A stretch of 64,000 bases of DNA from positions 992,001 through 1,056,000 of the forward strand of contig JAWWNJ010000045.1 in the NCBI GenBank assembly GCA_037176885.1. The letters are read 5' to 3'. Below, in pieces: positions 58,004-64,000 of the stretch. Below the pieces are notes generated by a model that saw nothing but the letters and a program-made list of their open reading frames with translations, was not told the origin of the DNA and made no database searches. Position 1 is the first letter of the stretch. The number at the start of each line of letters is the position of its first letter. This stretch comes from Favolaschia claudopus. Taxonomy: Eukaryota > Basidiomycota > Agaricomycetes > Agaricales > Mycenaceae. Position numbers and translations under genes: made by a program.

Positions 58004-58159
58004 CCCCGGCCATCTCGATGTGATCTGTTCAGACGGCGTTCCCAAAATCACTTCATTCCCAGGCAAAGGGTTCCAGAGCGTCAAAGTCCCCGTGTCCCTC
58101 TTTATTACTACCCTCACCTGCTGGCTCCTTCACCTCGATGGCTGGCATGATTGCTCTTG

Positions 58160-59640
58160 TCTCCCGGGGTCTATCGTGTATAGCCATAGGTCTCTGGACT
58201 AACGTCAGGCTCAGCGTCATTCTAGATCTTGAATCTACCACAAGAAAAGACGGACGCCGAGCCCTCACTCAGACAGCTCAAGTTTGGATGTCTTGGTGCC
58301 GCGAAGATCACACCCGAGGCCATCGTTCAACCCGCACGCACGCACCCTGAAGTTGTCGTCTATGCTGTTGCGGCTCGCGACTCTACACGTGCTGAGGAAT
58401 ATGCCAAGAAGCACGGCTTTCAGAAAAGCTACGGTGGTCCGAACGCTTACCAAGGTGAAGCAGGTTTTACGCCGTATACTGGTATCGTTTCAACTGCAAT
58501 ACAGACCTCATCGACGACGCCGAAGTTGATGTCGTCTATATTCCTCTCCCAAACGGTTTGCATTTGAATGGACGATGAATGCTCTCAAGGCTGGAAAACA
58601 TGTGTTGCTCGAGAACCCGCCACCGACACTGCGGCAGAGGCTGAGGCCATTTTCAGCCTCGCTGCACGTAAAAATCTCGTTGTTCTTGAAGCCTTTCATT
58701 ACCGGTAACTCCGTGTGTCCATTCAATGTTGCATAAATTCAACGTTTCTAGATTCCATCCTGCCATTCAACGCGTCAAGGCTATCCTAGACAGTCAAGAG
58801 CTCGGTGCCGTGAAAACCGGTGACCGCTGCGCTGACAGCTCCCCGTGGGACAGCACCCGAAGGCGACATTCGCTGGAGCTACGAACTAGGCGGCGGGTCT
58901 ACGATGGACCCCGGCTGTAGATCCTGTTTTTTTATGTGTTCGTCTCATCACTGAATCTGGTTCAGGCTATACTGTCAACGTTCTACGCTATCTGGCGTCA
59001 TGCAATCCCCCAGGAAGTCCTCGCTGCGAAGGCCGTAGCCTATTCTCACGGCCAGAGCATAAACAAGTTGACAAAATGTTTTGGGCTACTCTCTCGATGG
59101 AAAAGGAGATCGTTGGAGAGCTGCATTCCAACCTTGACGAGCCCAAAATAATCGGGATCATTCCACGCATTCCCAAGCTCTCGGCGATTGTCAAATGCGA
59201 GGAAGGGAACTGTCGAAATCTTCAATTTTCTGATCCCTCACTTTCTATCATTCCATAACGGTCTCGCCGGTCGGAAAACGGCGTCGTGTAGAGAAGGCCC
59301 ACTCTTTTGAAGGAACTGCCAAGGGAGAGGATTGGTGGGACTACTACAGGTTCGTGTTGAATTGTGACGTGGTCCGTTGTATGAATATTTCAGCAGATAC
59401 CAGCTCGAGGCCTTTGTTGACAAGGTACAAGGGCGAGTTCCGCAGACATGGGTTGACGGCAACGACACTGTCGCGAATATGAAGTGGGTGGAAGCCATAT
59501 ATGCGAAGGTAAGTACTCGTTCTCAATGGTCATGTTCTGTGCTCAAAGAAGTCTGGCCCCACAGGATGGTTTTGGTAGTCGTCCTGCCTCGAAATATGTA
59601 TACCATGAGGACACGAAGTATTAGGTCTGCCGTCGCAGCT
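58160..59640 (+). pseudogene. Gfo/Idh/MocA-type oxidoreductase, multiply frameshifted
   Basis: Plus-strand text in changing frames: LKFGCLGAAKI (Rossmann GxxGAA start), VVVYAVAARD, a VDVVYIPLPNGLH stretch, then the expected EKP motif region reading ENPPP because of a one-base shift, VVLEAFHYRFHPA, GDIRWSYELGGGSTMDPG, and MFWATLSMEKE. The order is that of trans-1,2-dihydrobenzenediol dehydrogenase/xylose dehydrogenase-like enzymes. At least five single-base shifts are needed to connect the pieces (near 58566, 58610, 58822, 59013 and 59067). Not functional as read. Confidence 0.78.
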
Positions 59641-59651
59641 GATGTGACCCA

Positions 59652-59848
59652 GCATGAAAAGAGCCGTCGCTCCGTTGGTAGAGACCTTCAAGCGAAACCT
59701 GAGACGGTCTCTCCGTCGTAGCCATGAAATTGCTTCTCACCTTGCGGGTCATTCATCCACCCCTCCGGCGCAATAAATCGTGCGCGAGGCCGCCATACAG
59801 AGAACAAAGACGAGCAGGGGCAGGAAGTCAAGTCTCCAGGGGGTTTTC
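59652..59848. repeat. Segmental duplication, block 1 copy 2 (GH32 first exons)
   Basis: Partner of 56412-56610. It contains the minus-strand WMNDPQG motif and the following intron and exon, but no full GH32 gene follows. Confidence 0.85.
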
Positions 59849-59865
59849 TCCTTAGACACAACTGG

Positions 59866-60961
59866 AAGTAAAGACACAGACCCCATTGAATTCATGATTT
59901 GAGGAAGACAAGGCACAGTGGTATAAAATGTTACCTTGTATTTTCATGGTGGTACAAAGTGAAGCATAAGTACAGAATGAGAAAGGAGCTCGATATCACA
60001 ACGTCTCGGTGGGGAGAGCAGCCTCCGAGTCAGGATTCAATTAAAGCTCGCAGAGATATTACTCAAGCGACCAACGATGCACCGTCAACACTGCATCCGC
60101 AAAGGCAGCAGGAGCTTCTGCTGGGAACGCATGCCCAACATTCTCCACTCTGAGCTCATGTCGACCAGTGAACATTTCTGCGTGCGATGCAGAGCCCCCT
60201 GGCTTCAAAGGATCGAGTATGCCGTCCAGCGTGATGGTTGGAACAGTAATCTTGAGCTTCTGCGCAAGCCTTTCCTCGAGCGGTTCCAACGCGGGATCTC
60301 CTCCGGCGTTGCCAAATACATGTCGATAACAATGCAACACGACATCGACAAAGTCGGGATTATCGAAAGACTTGACGACCTCTTCGAAGAGCGATTCGCT
60401 GAAAGCCCACGTTGGCGACCATTGCTGCCACAGGATACGGACAGATCTCGCGTCGATTTCGCACAAGTGCGTCCCTTCCGCGTTCACCCTGGAAAAGATG
60501 CTGGTACCACATCACGCACTCGAGCGACGGGAGCGAACGAAAGGCGCTGCTGAGCTCGATCCACGACGTCGTAACCAGCGTAGGAAACCAGCCCAGCGAC
60601 CACGTTCCGGCCACAAAGCCGATGCGACACAGGATGCGAGGCCTCCCCAATCGAATCCAGCTAATACAGCCTTCTCGATGTTCAACGCGTTCATTAGCTC
60701 GATCAGGTCCGATGCTAAAGCTGCTTGTTGGCCGGTCCGCATGGTGGATGGAGATAGGAAACGAGTTGGGCCATAACCACGAACATAAGGCAGAATGACG
60801 CGCGCGCCTTGCGCGACAAGCAATGGCACGACATCGTCGTAAAGGTGGATGTCGTATGGAAGCCGTGGGCAAGTATGACGGGCCAGCCAGTTGCCTGGAC
60901 CATGCTCGTAGTAGGCAATTTCGAGGACAGGAGTGGTGGCTTTCTTGCGCGCCATGTTCAC
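59866..60961 (-). pseudogene. Alpha/beta-hydrolase (epoxide-hydrolase-like), copy 2, frameshifted
   Basis: On the minus strand from 60961: MNMARKKATTPVLEIAYYEH, LPYDIHLYDDVVP, VRGYGPTRF, and the nucleophile elbow LAGFDWGG, then ALWPER. The C-terminal part (60487-60059) reads WQQWSPTWAFSE, VVLHCYRH, and near the end VENVGHAFPAEAP, with the catalytic His. The middle (60630-60480) is shifted at GAACGTGG, at CTCCCGTCG, and near GATCTGTCC. The Asp of GFDWGG and the His suggest an Asp-type nucleophile as in epoxide hydrolases and haloalkane dehalogenases. The reading frame is broken in three places, so it is inactive as given. Confidence 0.8.
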
Positions 60962-62300
60962 GTTGATTTGAGCTTCGTTTCAGGGGGGCTTTTATATTGC
61001 GCTTGAGGTTGAGTTTTCTTACTCAGCTGCTTGCTCCAGTCACGAGAGGAACTTCTGCGAATTCAATAGATTATACACAAAGCAATGGCGATCGTTTTGG
61101 CAAGGTTTTGGCAAGTCTTTGCCGTCGATAGAGCACCAGATAAGATGATCGACTCAAGAAACCATTTACGGCGCCCGGTAAAAGAACCTGTTCTGAAGCC
61201 CTTGAGCTCTGCGTTGTTGGCGCCGGCGAGGTTCTGGGCCACGTTGTGCGACAGGGTCACCGCGGCGTTTGGTTACCATATTGTCGTATGTAACTTGTTG
61301 AGACGAATTACTGGGCTCCCAACGTGCAGAAGTTGAGATAAAGTGGTGGCAAAGGCTGAAAATGGTCACAGTCGTGACAGTGCGTCTTGTCCTCCGAGGT
61401 CCTCCGCCTCGTTATTCTGTCCTCCGCCTCGTTATTTTTTTCCTTGAAAGTTTCTATGCTCCGCATAAAGATTGAGAAGGCGTAGCTCGCCGTATGGCCG
61501 TGAATACTTGGCGACGCCTGCGCGCTCCTTTGTGTCGGGATTCCGAGTCGGCACCGCAATCTGTCATGTCCAGTCACTGGAGGGCAAGTCTACCTTGGTC
61601 GTGGAACTACTGGCCAAAGAGCGGGTAATTCTGGATCGTCTCCTCAAGATCACCCCTTTGTGACAATAAATTGGTACTGGATTAGAACTGGGCCCCTAAC
61701 AACGCCGCTTTCTTCTACAACAATAACTCATCGCAACTCGACACCAGCGGCACCGCCGCGGGCTGCGACAGTTGTCTCTGTATTCATTATCACTTTATTC
61801 AAGATGACTATAGTCCTCACCCCACGTCCGTATGGACATAGCGGAGCGCCGGCCTAATCAAAGCAACAACGTTGTTCCCTCCAAACTTCCCTGCGCGCGT
61901 CTATTCTACTATTGTCTGCAAGGTCTTTACTTGAACACAACAGCTGTGTTACTCCAAAGATTGGGTTCTGTATGGCTACTTCCATTCGTACCCCTTGTCC
62001 AATGCTGTGAAATTAAGGGCCAGGGCCCGATGTGCTGAAATCTGGCGACGGGCTCATGGAAAGCGTAGCCTTGGTTGAAACGCTCACTCCCCATATATCG
62101 CAGGAGGACTTCGGCTAACACGACCTTCCATCACTATCTTCGAGTCAGCACGACTGAGCGCGCTCGTTCCCGATTCAGACTTCGTGCTGTGACTCGAAGC
62201 TTCCTGCGCATTTTCTATATAACCGTCCGTGACAATGGTCCTCTCCCTCCAGTACCCCCCTCTCTCTCTCCCAATTTTTCCCCATTAAAACAACCCCACA
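60962..62300. other. Interval without supported gene; promoter of the AAA-like gene at its end
   Basis: No coding text recognised. The last 100 nt before 62301 carry a TATA-like box and a CT-rich tract, described separately. Confidence 0.45.
62212..62290 (+). promoter_or_regulatory. TATA-like box and CT tract before start codon
   Basis: CTATATAACC occurs about 85 nt before the ATG at 62301, followed by CCCCTCTCTCTCTCCC near 62257-62272, then CACAATGTCC, a good fungal start context. This is a clear example of core promoter layout in the window. Confidence 0.6.
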
Positions 62301-64000
62301 ATGTCCAGTCTCGTTGTTGATGAAGCGCCTTCGAACGGCGTTGACGCCGTTGTGAAGCCTAACGGCGTCACGGTCAACGGGCGTCCCAAGCTGAATCGGA
62401 GGAATCCGTCGTGGCGCCTACCGAGCCTGTGGCTACACCTGCCGTCCCCGATGCGACCTCTGCTGTCCCTGAGGCGGCCACTTCCGAAACTACCTCAACT
62501 GATGCTGATGCCCCCTCAACGTCGGATGCCGCTGCAAAGACAGAAGACGAGAAGAAAGCAGACGATGCCACCAAGAAAGAGGACGAGGAGAGCGAAGAAG
62601 ACAAGGAGATCAAAGCGCGCAAGAAGGAACTAGACGCCTTGAACGAGGCGTACAAGGATGTCCCTCACGGTTCCAAGCCTGAGCTCGTTCACCTCGATAA
62701 AGTGGGTTGATCGTGTCTAGACCATATAGCGTTAGTTGACACCATATACCTAGCGATGGGACAAGAACGGCGACGAGTACTACATCCGGCAAAAGAAGGC
62801 CGAACCTCGTGTCCGGGGTGAAGAGTGGTGGTGCAAACATGTCTTGGTGGTCATCCGCCACTTCGACGAGGACGAGCCAGAGAAGGAGCGTGTCGAGCAG
62901 ACCACCGTCGAGTGTACTCAGAACACCTCAAGAAGATCTTAGCTAAGGTTATCGCTCTTACCCTTCCATCTCTTTCCACACTGAGGTCCGTTCGTCTGTT
63001 TCACTTTCGCTTCCACAAACAAAAGCTAAATCGGATGGATAGCACATTTGCCTTACCCTCCAGTTGAATGCCTGTACCACTATCTCTTTGTACTTCAAGC
63101 GGAGGCAAAACTCTCGCAGAGGGCTCTGACGAGCTCGTGCACATGAACATCCTGCTTAACTTCATCGAGACTCAGTTCGCCAACACCATTGAGCAGGTCA
63201 ACAATCTACGTCCTCAAAATCTTGTTTCGTATGACACGTGAGTCATTCCGTCCCCGCCATCTGGACATTTGGATTTACAAGTCGTCAGTCTGTGGACGCT
63301 TTTCCGCCCGGGCACCATCATGCACTCGAAGATTCGCGGCTACGACCGAGCCTTCAAGGTCGAATCATACTACACCGTTATGTGCGGCCAACATGTCGGA
63401 TTCTATTCACTGGGCACATTCATGGACTACGATGGTACGCTTCTCTCCAAAAGCATATTCTCAAGGTCGTCCCTCTAACATATTCTCCAGGCAAGAACTT
63501 CGGGAAACGTACCGAGCGGCTGAAAATCCCACCTTTTGCAGGGAGCGCGTTCATCCCCTCGCTCCCCTTTGCACCTTTGGACATGCGCACGCGCAAGGAC
63601 GATATTCACGCAGCGTTGATGAAACGCGGGGAGCGCTTCCACTCCATGCGGGGCCAGTGCCACGGCGAATACGTCGGCGTCGCAATCGAGCAGGGGCATG
63701 AGCCGACAAGAAATTCAGCGTAAGTTCTTGGTCATTCTCAATCGCGTCGAATCTTTTGCTCAACGAGTGAATTCAGATTAAGAGCCGAGTAATGATAGAC
63801 GGGACTTCGTATAACCGAATCCGCACCGACTTTGCTTGGGAGGCGCCCCGAAGACGAGGAGATGACTGAGACGCTGTTTTGGGCCGAGGACAGTATGTCT
63901 GCGGAGGAATTTGCGGCATTTAAAGCGAAGCTGGTCGCTGAGAAGGCGGCGCGGGGGTTGACTGAGGAGGAAACGTTACTGACTACGAATATCCTGCGTG
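62301..64000 (+). pseudogene. AAA-ATPase-like protein (N-terminal part), frameshifted, runs off the window
   Basis: Starts MSSLVVDEAPSNGVDAVV. After a one-base loss near 62390 the frame becomes SVVAPTEPVATPAVPDAT, then an acidic/lysine-rich coiled stretch, then DKNGDEYYIRQKKAEPRVRG. A second shift at 62914 separates RVEQTTVE from VYSEHLKKILAKV. Further on are NNLRPQNLVSYDT, LWTLFRPGTIMHSKI (the conserved LWxLFRPGT segment of the DUF7025-type N-terminal region of fungal AAA+ ATPases), DYDGKNFGKR and LPFAPLDMRTRKDD. The ATPase domain itself would lie beyond position 64000. Two or more frameshifts make it a probable pseudogene or a sequence-quality artefact. Confidence 0.65.

Noticed and set aside
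1..64000. CRISPR array or bacterial operon structure
   Set aside because: The genes have spliceosomal introns and no repeat-spacer array is present; the DNA is eukaryotic.

Overview
The window reads as nuclear DNA of a mushroom-forming basidiomycete (Agaricomycetes). Genes are split by many short GT-AG introns (mostly 44-60 nt, a few GC-AG), intergenic spaces are small, and the recognisable genes are fungal: a G-alpha subunit, a QDE-1/Rdp-type RNA-dependent RNA polymerase, an RRG7-type mitochondrial protein, a HAM1-like protein, a fungal 7TM receptor, F-box/LRR proteins, a P450 and a GGPP synthase. Most exon models below were built by hand from splice signals, reading frame and comparison between paralogs. 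Where exon sums are quoted, they give whole numbers of codons.

Region 1 (about 0.4-25 kb) is an accessory island made of small families, several in tandem. It holds a 475-aa nuclear-looking protein, an Spt5-like NGN/KOW protein, two tandem RING proteins, a 180-aa orphan, three nucleotidyltransferase-fold-like paralogs, a compact but complete ribonucleotide reductase small subunit, four tandem paralogs of an unrecognised family with conserved phase-0 introns, and two DEDDy 3'-5' exonucleases, with one F-box gene between the exonucleases. The concentration of nucleic-acid-related folds is the most interesting part of the window. It could be an old domesticated virus-like or giant-transposon cargo, or a fungal genome-defence/innovation island; the sequence alone does not decide.

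Region 2 (about 25-51 kb) looks like ordinary fungal gene space with intact genes: GGPP synthase, F-box/LRR, G-alpha, RRG7-like, RdRP (catalytic DYDGD present, divergent promoter shared with RRG7), 7TM receptor, HAM1-like, a TIGR04076-type small protein and a P450. A gene-poor stretch lies at 30.6-34.5 kb.

Region 3 (about 51-64 kb) is a decaying zone. It contains a tandem repeat tract, then a GH32 invertase/inulinase-like gene, two copies of an alpha/beta-hydrolase segment, a Gfo/Idh/MocA oxidoreductase and the start of an AAA-ATPase-like gene, all broken by single-base frameshifts. Part of it is a segmental duplication. The frameshifts are either real pseudogenisation or a local consensus-quality problem.
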